Shown here piece after piece: positions 7,595 through 13,386 of a stretch of DNA of 13,386 bases. Positions within the stretch are counted from its first letter, which is position 1. Every line of letters begins with the position of its first letter. The DNA comes from AM-2324 sp964225135 (GTDB lineage: Bacteria > Bacteroidota > Bacteroidia > Chitinophagales > Saprospiraceae), in assembly GCA_964225135.1 (NCBI GenBank), contig CAXQNQ010000138.1, positions 1 to 13,386 of the forward strand, given 5' to 3'. The translations under genes were made by a program, and so were the position numbers. The notes under the pieces were generated by a model, which saw only the letters and a program-made list of their open reading frames with translations, was not told the origin of the DNA and searched no databases.

Positions 7595-8194
7595 CTACTT
7601 AACCACTGCAAATCCAATATGAATATTACCCGTTTCCTGATCCACAAATAAGGCTCTTTCCTTTACGGTACCATGACAGGTACTTGGTGAACAAAACACA
7701 GAACCACCAGCTAAACGCACTGGTTTCCCTTTTTGGGTTGCTGTTACATCCCATACATTACCCAGTACATTGTATTGTTCTACTGGAGATATTGGAAGTA
7801 GGTTGTCTGAAACCACTTGTCGTTGATCTGCTTTAATCAAGTCCCAATACTCCTCATAGCTGGGTAGTCTTGTTTTTGCCCAAGCACAATAAGCCATAGC
7901 ATCATTATAGCTGACTTGGGTAACGGGTAAGTCCTTTGAAGCAGGCGCATGTTGACCATCCGGCTTACGCCAATTAGCACTATCGACCTTGGTGTAATTA
8001 TAGACATCCAACTGTACTATCGACCAACCGTACCGCTCTGCATCAGTGACATAGCCCATTTCTTGAACAAATTGTTCGAATTCTGCATAGGAAACAGCTG
8101 ATAATTTAAAATCTTGTTGACAGGAAAGCGAAAAGCATATTAAAACAACTACTGATAAACACCTCACTATTTCTTTTAATTTATTCATTGGCAA
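7595..8194 (-). CDS. Compact FGE/SUMF1-domain lipoprotein
   Basis: This 199-residue protein has a signal peptide ending at a probable lipidated cysteine, C25 (ICFSLSC; the -3 position is Ser, so the lipobox is weak). The rest follows the formylglycine-generating enzyme fold: SYAEFEQFVQEMGYVTDAERYGW (35-57), ANWRKPDG (73-80), LPVTQVSYNDAMAYCAWAKTRLPSYEEYW (89-117), VLGNVWDVT (143-151), RLAGGSVFCSPSTCHG (160-175) and NIHIGFAVV (190-198). C168 and C173 have the CxxxxC spacing of the two active-site cysteines of FGE (C336/C341 in human SUMF1), which bind copper and oxidise a substrate cysteine. The protein is much shorter than typical FGEs (about 250-300 residues): the N-terminal strand and the central PWG-containing segment are missing, and the usual GFR ends as GFA. 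It may be active, or a structural SUMF1-fold protein like GldJ/GldK, though its motifs resemble FGE more. Its start lies 18 bp after the Cys-repeat gene, so co-transcription is likely. M3 (8188) is an alternative start. Confidence 0.82.
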   Translation of the reverse strand: MPMNKLKEIVRCLSVVVLICFSLSCQQDFKLSAVSYAEFEQFVQEMGYVTDAERYGWSIVQLDVYNYTKVDSANWRKPDGQHAPASKDLPVTQVSYNDAMAYCAWAKTRLPSYEEYWDLIKADQRQVVSDNLLPISPVEQYNVLGNVWDVTATQKGKPVRLAGGSVFCSPSTCHGTVKERALFVDQETGNIHIGFAVVK

Positions 8195-8212
8195 AAAATC
8201 TAAGGAAAAAGA

Positions 8213-9859
8213 TTATTTGACTAATGTTACACTACCGGTGAATATTTTAGTTGTACCATTCTCAAATTCAAGCTCAATGAAGTACACATAAACGCCTACT
8301 TCTACTTTTTTCTCGCCAAAGTTACCATCCCACCAAAATGCTTCATCGTGATAGGGCTGATTTTTGACTTGATATACCAGATCACCCCAACGATCAAAAA
8401 TAGAAAAGACATTGATTTGGCTTGCTAAATCAATATTATTATAAACCTTAAATACATCATTAATCCCATCTCCATTAGGCGAAAATACATTGGGAACAAA
8501 TAGATCAAATTCGTGGATACAGGTCAGATTAAAGTTTGGATCAGAAGTTTCCAAACAAACTCCACATTCATCCAATACCGCAGTGCCATTAGGTACTCCA
8601 TTACAATCAGCACAAGATTGATTGAAATCGGGATCAATCAATTGTAAACACTCTCCGCATTCATCATAAATTGCTGTACCATTAATTACCCCTAAACAAT
8701 CTGTACAGGACTGATTAAACAAAGGATCATCTGGCTCTAAACACTCTCCACATTCATCATATATCGCCGTTCCGTTTATCACACCTAAACAATCCGTACA
8801 GGACTCGTTAAACAAGGGATCATCTGGCTCCAAACACTCTCCACATTCATCATATATCGCCGTTCCATTTATCACACCTAAACAATCGGTACAGGACTGA
8901 TTGAAGAGAGGGTCATCCGGCTGCAAGCACTCCCCACATTCATCATATATCGCCGTTCCATTAAGTACCCCTAAACAATCGGTGCAAGAGGCATTAAACA
9001 AAGGATCATCTGGTTCTAGACAATCCCCACATTCATCGAGTACTGCTGTACCATTGATAATACCTAAGCAGTCTGCACAAGCTGTATCCAGCTGAATATC
9101 TACAGAAGTAACTACTTCGCAGCCTATGTCGTCCGTAACTGTCAAAAAATAACTGCCAGTTTCTAAAAATGTATTTGACGAGGAATCAGGAAAAACACCC
9201 CCACTCCATGCATAAGCACTTCCTCCTGAAGCCATAATAGTGGTACTGTCACAACCAATCAATTCACCAGTCAATTCCACATCAAATAATGGTGGATTCA
9301 AGCCCCAGGTAATATTAGTATAAAACTCTGGTGTTGAAGAATATATAGTAACACATTCAAAATCACCTGGGAAGAGCAAAATAGCATAGCCTTCTGCTCC
9401 ATAAATACTAGTATCACTCAAATAACTCATCCCCCCACCATCATAAATCACTTGATATGGAAGTGACAATTCCAAAGTAACATGAATGCCCCCACTACCC
9501 AAAGAAGCTAAGAGTAATACTGGATTAGACACTACTTCAGAAAAACACATGGTAGTTACGCCTCCCACTCCAGCTGCCCAAGTTGTCCGAGGGACTGTAC
9601 TATTCGGAACTACTGATGAAAAGCCATTGAAAGCTCCATAATTGAAAATTCCAGGCGTAGAATTGAAACTGTAGTTTGCGGTCATTTCAACGGAAATCGT
9701 CTGACTCGCTTGAGTAATAGTGCCTAAAGCTGAATTACCTGTAAACGCACTCCAAACGGCCCAATCATAGTTTTGATCGCATTGACTTAGTCCTTTTGTA
9801 TGAAACAAAAAGATTACCAAAAGTAAAGGCAGATAGATGTATTTGACAAAGTGATTCAT
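8213..9859 (-). CDS. T9SS-exported Cys-rich repeat surface protein (type B sorting domain)
   Basis: This 548-residue exported protein has a signal peptide (about 1-26, ending KGLSQ) and an N-terminal domain of unknown family (27-195) that is rich in beta-strand patterns. A SprB/PKD-like module follows (about 202-258, with YAWSGG and TGSYFLTVTDDIGCE), then six tandem 31-residue Cys-rich repeats (261-446), and a C-terminal type B T9SS sorting domain (about 452-548, starting LFVPNVFSPNGDGINDVF, with FDRWGDLVYQ and GVYVYFIELEF). Each repeat follows CxDCxGxxNGTAxxDECGxC....DPxFNxS. This resembles the DCxGxxxGxAxxDxCGxC repeats of other secreted bacterial proteins and may form disulphide- or metal-stabilised rods. 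The protein is probably displayed on or released from the cell surface as an adhesin-like element. The ATG start is supported by the signal peptide. It lies 71 bp downstream of the LamG gene and 18 bp upstream of the FGE-like lipoprotein gene. Confidence 0.9.
   Translation of the reverse strand: MNHFVKYIYLPLLLVIFLFHTKGLSQCDQNYDWAVWSAFTGNSALGTITQASQTISVEMTANYSFNSTPGIFNYGAFNGFSSVVPNSTVPRTTWAAGVGGVTTMCFSEVVSNPVLLLASLGSGGIHVTLELSLPYQVIYDGGGMSYLSDTSIYGAEGYAILLFPGDFECVTIYSSTPEFYTNITWGLNPPLFDVELTGELIGCDSTTIMASGGSAYAWSGGVFPDSSSNTFLETGSYFLTVTDDIGCEVVTSVDIQLDTACADCLGIINGTAVLDECGDCLEPDDPLFNASCTDCLGVLNGTAIYDECGECLQPDDPLFNQSCTDCLGVINGTAIYDECGECLEPDDPLFNESCTDCLGVINGTAIYDECGECLEPDDPLFNQSCTDCLGVINGTAIYDECGECLQLIDPDFNQSCADCNGVPNGTAVLDECGVCLETSDPNFNLTCIHEFDLFVPNVFSPNGDGINDVFKVYNNIDLASQINVFSIFDRWGDLVYQVKNQPYHDEAFWWDGNFGEKKVEVGVYVYFIELEFENGTTKIFTGSVTLVK
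8522..9079 (-). repeat. Six 93-bp in-frame tandem repeats inside the Cys-rich protein
   Basis: Six consecutive 93-bp units encode residues 261-446 of the surface protein. By my hand alignment the third and fourth units (8801-8893 and 8708-8800) differ at about 6 of 93 bases and at one amino acid (NES versus NQS). The first and last units are more diverged. The gradient, with most similar copies in the middle, fits recent unequal crossing-over or slippage, and copy number may vary between strains. Confidence 0.9.
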
Positions 9860-9930
9860 CTATAATTTCAGTATTACAATAATTAATAATCCTGTAATTG
9901 AACATCTAAGTGCTATAAAGTTAAGATAAA

Positions 9931-11304
9931 TTACAAAATAACTAATTGCTCACTATAACGCTGATTTCCAGACTTTATAACCACGCTATACAAGCCTGGA
10001 GCCCCTTCAAAATCTACTTCTACTGCCTTATTATGAATATAAGTTTTAGACCAGATACGTCTTCCGAACAAATCTAGAATTTCGACTTCAAGCTTTTCCT
10101 GATTTTCTGGAAAGTTCAAGAAAAAATGCCCGGAGCTCGGATTTGGAAATACCTTAACTCGGTCCAAAGTAGTTAACTCCGTTGTATTTACCGGAGTTAC
10201 AGCAACACAATCAGAAGTAATTGTACAAGATGTATTACTGATTTCCACCGCATATTCTCCCGAACTATTTGGTTCAAATGATTGGCCAGTTTCGCCAGAA
10301 ATAGCTTCATTGGTAGCACAATTGATCCATTGATAGCTTACATCAGTAGCTGTTGCAGTCAGCACACCATTTGCCAAAGTCACCTCATCATCCAGTAAAT
10401 CTATTGTTAGATCAAGTGTTATAGTAGAATCACAGCCATTTATATTGGCACCTTCTAAAGTGACCTCATAAACACCAGAAGCATCATATGCTAAACCATT
10501 TGCCTCCCAATAATATGAATTACAAGCAACAACCTCTACTAGTGCGGAGGAACTTCCATCTGATAAATCATCAACCCCTAAAACCCAATTGGAATTACTA
10601 CCCAATAGAGAAAAATTATTCAATGTTCCTGTATAACTGCCTAGACCTAAATCCTCCGAAGTTTGTATGCCTGAATTATCTCCTTCTGCATCGCCTTCAT
10701 TGAATGGCATATACAAACCAAGACTACTTGGTGGAGAGCATAAAGCTGTCATCATAGAAACTTGAATTTGATCTTGCGATCGGGCTTCCTCCCAGATGCG
10801 CACTTCATCAATTTTACCATGAAAAGGGATACTTCCTCCTTCCACACGCTGTCCAATCTTTACTGACTCATTATCTGCAGGCGTATTCACTGTAGAAAGG
10901 TCTCCTGTGGTAACAGATACTCCATTGACATACAAATACCCTTTTGCATCCTTTAAAACAAAGGCTACATGCGCCCATTCCCCAACTGGAACGATATTGG
11001 TAGAGGTGGTGATATTGGCATTGGTGCCTCCTGAAATGAACCTCAAAATTCCACTACCTGTAGCTATAAAAGTATTGCGACCTCCCGCTACATTTAGTCC
11101 ATAATCTAATATAGCCATGTTGGAGGAGGGTGCATCTAGATCAATATAAATCCAAGCCTCAAATGTTCGATCCGAAGCACCTAAAATACCCGGATATTCT
11201 GTTTGGACATAATCGTCAATGCCATCGAAAGCTAAAGCATTCTGAGTATAGGAAAAAGATTGGATTCCTAATAGGAATAGCGTAAGTAGAAGTATTTTGT
11301 ACAT
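9931..11304 (-). CDS. LamG-domain surface protein with type A T9SS sorting domain
   Basis: The ATG at 11304 is chosen because it gives a clean signal peptide (MYKILLLTLFLLGIQSFSYTQ) and follows an A-rich leader (AAAAAGAAAAACT); the upstream in-frame TTG would add a charged, non-signal N-terminus. The 457-residue product has a LamG/concanavalin-like jellyroll (about 22-190, with ALAFDGIDDYVQ, FEAWIYI, GEWAHVAFVL, LYVNG and GKIDEVRIW), a 'CNSYYWEANG..CDSTITLDLTI' module (261-301), an Ig-like module (about 322-370, SYQWINCATNEAISG) and a type A T9SS C-terminal domain (about 378-457, VFPNPSSGHFFLNF, VEILDLFGRRIW, GLYSVVIKSG). LamG domains bind carbohydrate or protein ligands, so a surface adhesion or substrate-binding role is likely, but the ligand is unknown. 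It is followed after 71 bp by the Cys-repeat gene on the same strand. Confidence 0.91.
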   Translation of the reverse strand: MYKILLLTLFLLGIQSFSYTQNALAFDGIDDYVQTEYPGILGASDRTFEAWIYIDLDAPSSNMAILDYGLNVAGGRNTFIATGSGILRFISGGTNANITTSTNIVPVGEWAHVAFVLKDAKGYLYVNGVSVTTGDLSTVNTPADNESVKIGQRVEGGSIPFHGKIDEVRIWEEARSQDQIQVSMMTALCSPPSSLGLYMPFNEGDAEGDNSGIQTSEDLGLGSYTGTLNNFSLLGSNSNWVLGVDDLSDGSSSALVEVVACNSYYWEANGLAYDASGVYEVTLEGANINGCDSTITLDLTIDLLDDEVTLANGVLTATATDVSYQWINCATNEAISGETGQSFEPNSSGEYAVEISNTSCTITSDCVAVTPVNTTELTTLDRVKVFPNPSSGHFFLNFPENQEKLEVEILDLFGRRIWSKTYIHNKAVEVDFEGAPGLYSVVIKSGNQRYSEQLVIL

Positions 11305-11318
11305 AGTTTTTCTTTTTG

Positions 11319-11347
11319 GAAATATACACAAAAGAGCTAAATCTCAA
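11319..11347 (-). promoter_or_regulatory. Candidate Bacteroidota promoter for the LamG gene
   Basis: On the minus strand a TTG (11345-11347) is followed after 18 nt by TATATTTC (11319-11326), which matches seven of eight positions of the Bacteroidota -7 element TAnnTTTG. The -7 box ends 14 nt before the ATG at 11304, implying a very short leader. The spacing is slightly under the usual 19-20 nt, so this is tentative. Confidence 0.3.
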
Positions 11348-11387
11348 GAAGTATAATTCACTAAAACTAATTGGAAAATACTATAAT

Positions 11388-12074
11388 TTATTCACCACTT
11401 TCCTCCAAAATCCACCTTAAACAAGCCTCCAATCTTTCTTCATGTGCTTTAATAGTATGACTCTGAATCATATATCGCCCAGCTCTATCCACAATAATAG
11501 AAAATCGTATACTATTGGAAGGACTAGGTCCAAACTGACCGATTATTTCAATTTCTCGCAAAAAAAGATCACTTGACTGAAGTAAATGAGGTCGATACCT
11601 ATATTCCATGTATAGTTTAGCTTCATCCGTATCAAAAACTTTATAACCAGACATATTACCTACAAATCCCTCTGGCACTGCTATCCTTTCCATCAATATT
11701 TTCCTCAGTTTTGCGACTTGCTCCTCTTGAAAAAGCGTTTGCCTACCTTTTATTTTATCCCGAGTAATATCCAATTTTACAACATCTTTGCTATGCTGAT
11801 TAAAATCCTTAAGTTTAAAACTATAGCCTTCAAAATAATAGGGTTCATTTAGATTTGCGCAAGTACTATATCCCACTCCTATATAGGACTTTCTTCCCTT
11901 GTACTCCATGTAAAACAAGGCACCCCTTCCAGTCATGGGGTGGTAATCGCCAATACGGACCAACTCAATAGCTAAGCCATTTACAATACGCTTTTCATGA
12001 AGTTTAAAGTCATATACTTTGGCATTCAATAGCACAGGTAAAAACATCATAAAGGCCATCAAAATATTTTTCAT
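11388..12074 (-). CDS. Exported protein of unknown function
   Basis: I do not recognise this 228-residue protein. It has a clear type I signal peptide (MKNILMAFMMFLPVLLNA, cleavage before KVYDF) and no lipobox or T9SS tail, so it is probably periplasmic. The mature part alternates charged beta-strand-like segments (GLAIELVRIGDY, ALFYMEYKGRKSYIGVGY, AKLYMEYRYRP, IRFSIIVDRAGRYMIQSH) and ends in a short helix (EERLEACLRWILEESGE). It has only two cysteines in the mature protein. The ATG follows a purine-rich stretch (GAGTAGGGG) immediately upstream, which is an unusually G-rich leader for this window. It is 83 bp upstream of the LamG gene on the same strand and is divergent from the lipoprotein gene at 12366. 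Confidence 0.78.
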   Translation of the reverse strand: MKNILMAFMMFLPVLLNAKVYDFKLHEKRIVNGLAIELVRIGDYHPMTGRGALFYMEYKGRKSYIGVGYSTCANLNEPYYFEGYSFKLKDFNQHSKDVVKLDITRDKIKGRQTLFQEEQVAKLRKILMERIAVPEGFVGNMSGYKVFDTDEAKLYMEYRYRPHLLQSSDLFLREIEIIGQFGPSPSNSIRFSIIVDRAGRYMIQSHTIKAHEERLEACLRWILEESGE

Positions 12075-12365
12075 CCCCTACTCTTTCATAAATTATTAAA
12101 ATTTGTAAGTATACATCAACAGGCAGGATAGTTATATTAAAGATGCTTTTAAGAAAAGAAACGGTGTACGAAACTAGGATTAGACCTAAAAAAGAATAAA
12201 AATTAGCTTGTAAATGAAAAGGGAAGAGGGAATTTATGCAGTTGGATTCATGTCGAAAAATTAATTGTTTATTTTGAAAACAAATATGTTTTTTTTAGCA
12301 TTGTCGAAATTTTTAAATCGAAGAAAGAATAAATAATCACTCTTTCGTTAAAAACTACCCCCTTT
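12075..12365. other. Divergent intergenic region
   Basis: This 291-bp A/T-rich gap separates the divergent unknown-protein gene and the lipoprotein gene and must hold promoters for both. I see no convincing -33/-7 pair, no small gene and no RNA-gene structure. TGTCGAAA occurs twice in direct orientation (12251-12258 and 12302-12309), 51 bp apart on the lipoprotein side, which could be a binding site or chance. Confidence 0.4.
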
Positions 12366-12908
12366 ATGAAATATTTATCCCTAATCTTTTTATCGCTAAT
12401 CCTATTTGCAGCCTGCTCATCAGATGATACGATGATGCCCCCTGCAGAGGAAGATGAATTTGAAGTAACATGCGAAGCAGGTTGCTTATCTGCTTTGGTT
12501 AATGGAGAAACCTTTACTGCAGAGGTAACAGCAGCCGTGAAATCCCAACTTACATTGCCAGATTCTGTTTATGGTGGACTTTCTACCGATTTTCTTGATA
12601 TTATCGGCACTATTCCAAGTCTAGGAGTAACCAAAATAATCAATATCACTTTTTCCTGTTTCGAGTTTAATCCAGAGTTGATATTAGGTGAAGAAAATGA
12701 AGCTTGTGGATTAACTTTTGGTTATACAGAAACCAATTTGGCTGATATACAAAACCCTATTTTCGGAATTGGTGAAACAGGTATTGTTGTGATTGAATAT
12801 TATGACGGAGCTTACATCAAGGGATCTTTTACATTTACCGCTAAAGATCAAAATGATGTGGAGTATACTATTACAGAGGGTCAATTCGAGGCTCCAGTTT
12901 TTCAATAA
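12366..12908 (+). CDS. Small lipoprotein, resembling DUF6252-type beta-sandwich proteins
   Basis: This 180-residue protein starts with a classical lipoprotein signal (MKYLSLIFLSLILFAAC, lipidated C17) followed by an acidic, Ser/Asp-rich spacer (SSDDTMMPPAEEDEFE). The mature domain shows SALVNGETFTAEV (42-54), INITFSCF (92-99), TGIVVIEYYDG (138-148) and the ending KGSFTFTAKDQ...TITEGQF. This layout resembles the small Bacteroidota lipoproteins grouped as DUF6252, whose function is unknown; the family match is from memory of the pattern and not verified. Extra cysteines C36, C40, C98 and C114 could form disulphides. The protein is probably anchored in the outer membrane. It is followed 14 nt later by a strong hairpin terminator, so it is likely a single-gene unit. 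Confidence 0.85.
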   Translation: MKYLSLIFLSLILFAACSSDDTMMPPAEEDEFEVTCEAGCLSALVNGETFTAEVTAAVKSQLTLPDSVYGGLSTDFLDIIGTIPSLGVTKIINITFSCFEFNPELILGEENEACGLTFGYTETNLADIQNPIFGIGETGIVVIEYYDGAYIKGSFTFTAKDQNDVEYTITEGQFEAPVFQ

Positions 12909-12922
12909 TAACAACCCACTTC

Positions 12923-12958
12923 AAAAAAAGCGATGACATTTCTGTTATCGCTTTTTTT
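12923..12958 (+). terminator. Strong intrinsic terminator after the lipoprotein gene
   Basis: AAAAAAAGCGATGACA (12923-12938) pairs with TGTTATCGCTTTTTTT (12943-12958) over 16 bp with one G-T wobble and a 4-nt loop (TTTC). The downstream arm ends in a seven-T run. The A and T tracts make it potentially active in both directions. It is the clearest terminator in the window. Confidence 0.92.
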
Positions 12959-12996
12959 ATGCCTTTAATCCCCGAATAATGTACAGGTTTTAAAAT

Positions 12997-13011
12997 TATA
13001 AGTAACTTATA
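12997..13011. promoter_or_regulatory. 15-bp palindrome upstream of the second lipoprotein gene
   Basis: TATAAGT-A-ACTTATA is a perfect 7-bp inverted repeat with a 1-nt centre, ending 32 bp before the ATG at 13044. Position and symmetry fit an operator or promoter-overlapping regulator site, but A/T-rich palindromes arise easily by chance. Confidence 0.3.
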
Positions 13012-13043
13012 GCTATCATTATTCATGTTAACCATTTATTCCT

Positions 13044-13386
13044 ATGTTATTCCCAAAATACCTATCCGTATTGTTATTTGTTTCATTGATTGCGTGTACG
13101 AATTCCGAATCTGAAAACTCGGATACCAATAAAATGGTTGGCGGACCATGCACATATACTGAATTTACCGGGACTGCCACCATTACATCAATAGAAGATG
13201 CACCAGCTGACGACTATAATTGTACGAACAATCCTAAGTTAGTTAGCTACACCTTTACACCGGATACAGCTGAAGCTAGTTCTGACTATGCATTCACCAA
13301 TATAGCCGATACAGATCAATTGCTTAAGATTCTAGGTGGTAAAAACCCGGCTCAAACTTGGTTAGAAAACAATGGCGTTCAAATTG
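13044..13386 (+). CDS. Lipoprotein of unknown function (3' partial)
   Basis: An ATG at 13044 opens a frame with no stop through the end of the window (114 codons visible). It starts with a lipoprotein signal (MLFPKYLSVLLFVSLIAC, lipidated C18), then a Ser/Asp/Glu-rich spacer (TNSESENSDTN). The mature part begins VGGPCTYTEFTGTATITSIEDA and continues NPKLVSYTFTPD, a beta-strand-rich start that I do not assign to a named family. Two more cysteines (in GGPCTY and DDYNCTNN) may pair. The lipobox (LIAC) and the coding quality are convincing even though the gene is truncated. It is downstream of a strong terminator, so it has its own promoter, perhaps near the palindrome at 12997-13011. The C-terminal part and stop lie outside the window. 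Confidence 0.82.
   Translation, partial: MLFPKYLSVLLFVSLIACTNSESENSDTNKMVGGPCTYTEFTGTATITSIEDAPADDYNCTNNPKLVSYTFTPDTAEASSDYAFTNIADTDQLLKILGGKNPAQTWLENNGVQI

Noticed and set aside
8522..9079. Regular 93-bp periodicity resembling a CRISPR or satellite array
   Set aside because: The units are contiguous with no spacers, stay in frame, and encode a consistent Cys-rich protein repeat inside a longer gene.
8901..9095. 64-codon plus-strand open frame with a repetitive product
   Set aside because: It is the antisense shadow of the Cys-rich repeats; its repetitiveness comes from the coding strand.
10732..10752. CSPPS in the LamG protein as a possible FGE target motif (CxPxR)
   Set aside because: The essential arginine is absent and the surrounding sequence is an inter-domain linker, not a sulfatase active site.
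11305..11331. N-terminal extension of the LamG protein from a TTG at 11331
   Set aside because: It would put MCIFPKRKT ahead of a complete signal peptide, while the ATG at 11304 has an A-rich leader and gives a normal signal sequence.
12251..12309. Direct repeat TGTCGAAA as a defined regulatory site
   Set aside because: Eight bases repeated once in A/T-rich intergenic DNA is too little to assign a function; noted only within the intergenic entry.

Overview
The window looks like a chromosomal segment of a member of the Bacteroidota, most likely a marine or Saprospiria-like lineage. The evidence is low GC, A-rich translation leaders in place of strong Shine-Dalgarno sites, two secreted proteins ending in type IX secretion (T9SS) sorting domains (one type A, one type B 'gliding motility-associated' domain), lipoproteins with Bacteroidota-style N-termini, and 'CDS..TLDLTI' and SprB/PKD-like modules typical of this phylum. 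The species assignment is inference. I saw no rRNA, tRNA, CRISPR array, transposase or phage integration gene.

Layout: (1) 1-1403 (+) is the 3' part of a YbiT-like ABC-F ATPase whose start lies upstream of the window. It converges, with a 7-bp gap, on (2) a HAD-superfamily sugar-phosphatase/beta-phosphoglucomutase-like gene (1411-2082, -). (3) 2225-6442 (-) is a signalling block: a membrane-anchored GAF hybrid histidine kinase, then a soluble multi-PAS histidine kinase followed 7 bp later by a stand-alone CheY-like receiver. None of the three has a DNA-binding output domain. (4) 6623-12074 (-) is a block of exported proteins. In transcription order these are an unknown periplasmic or secreted protein, a LamG protein with a type A T9SS tail, a protein with six 31-residue Cys-rich repeats and a type B T9SS tail, a small lipoprotein with a compact formylglycine-generating-enzyme (FGE/SUMF1) fold, and a GH25 lysozyme-like protein with an odd 5' end. 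(5) 12366-13386 (+) carries two lipoprotein genes separated by a strong hairpin terminator; the second runs off the window and is only partial.

Working together: the PAS kinase and the lone receiver are very probably a cognate pair. The hybrid kinase next to them may feed the same pathway. The LamG, Cys-repeat and FGE-like genes lie head to tail with short gaps (71 bp and 18 bp) and probably form a cell-surface module. Its most unusual point is a minimal FGE-like lipoprotein that keeps the CxxxxC pair matching the FGE active site and sits directly downstream of a T9SS cargo with more than 24 cysteines. No sulfatase gene is in the window, so a role in sulfatase activation is not supported locally. 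Calling this a new system would be speculative, but it is the best candidate here.
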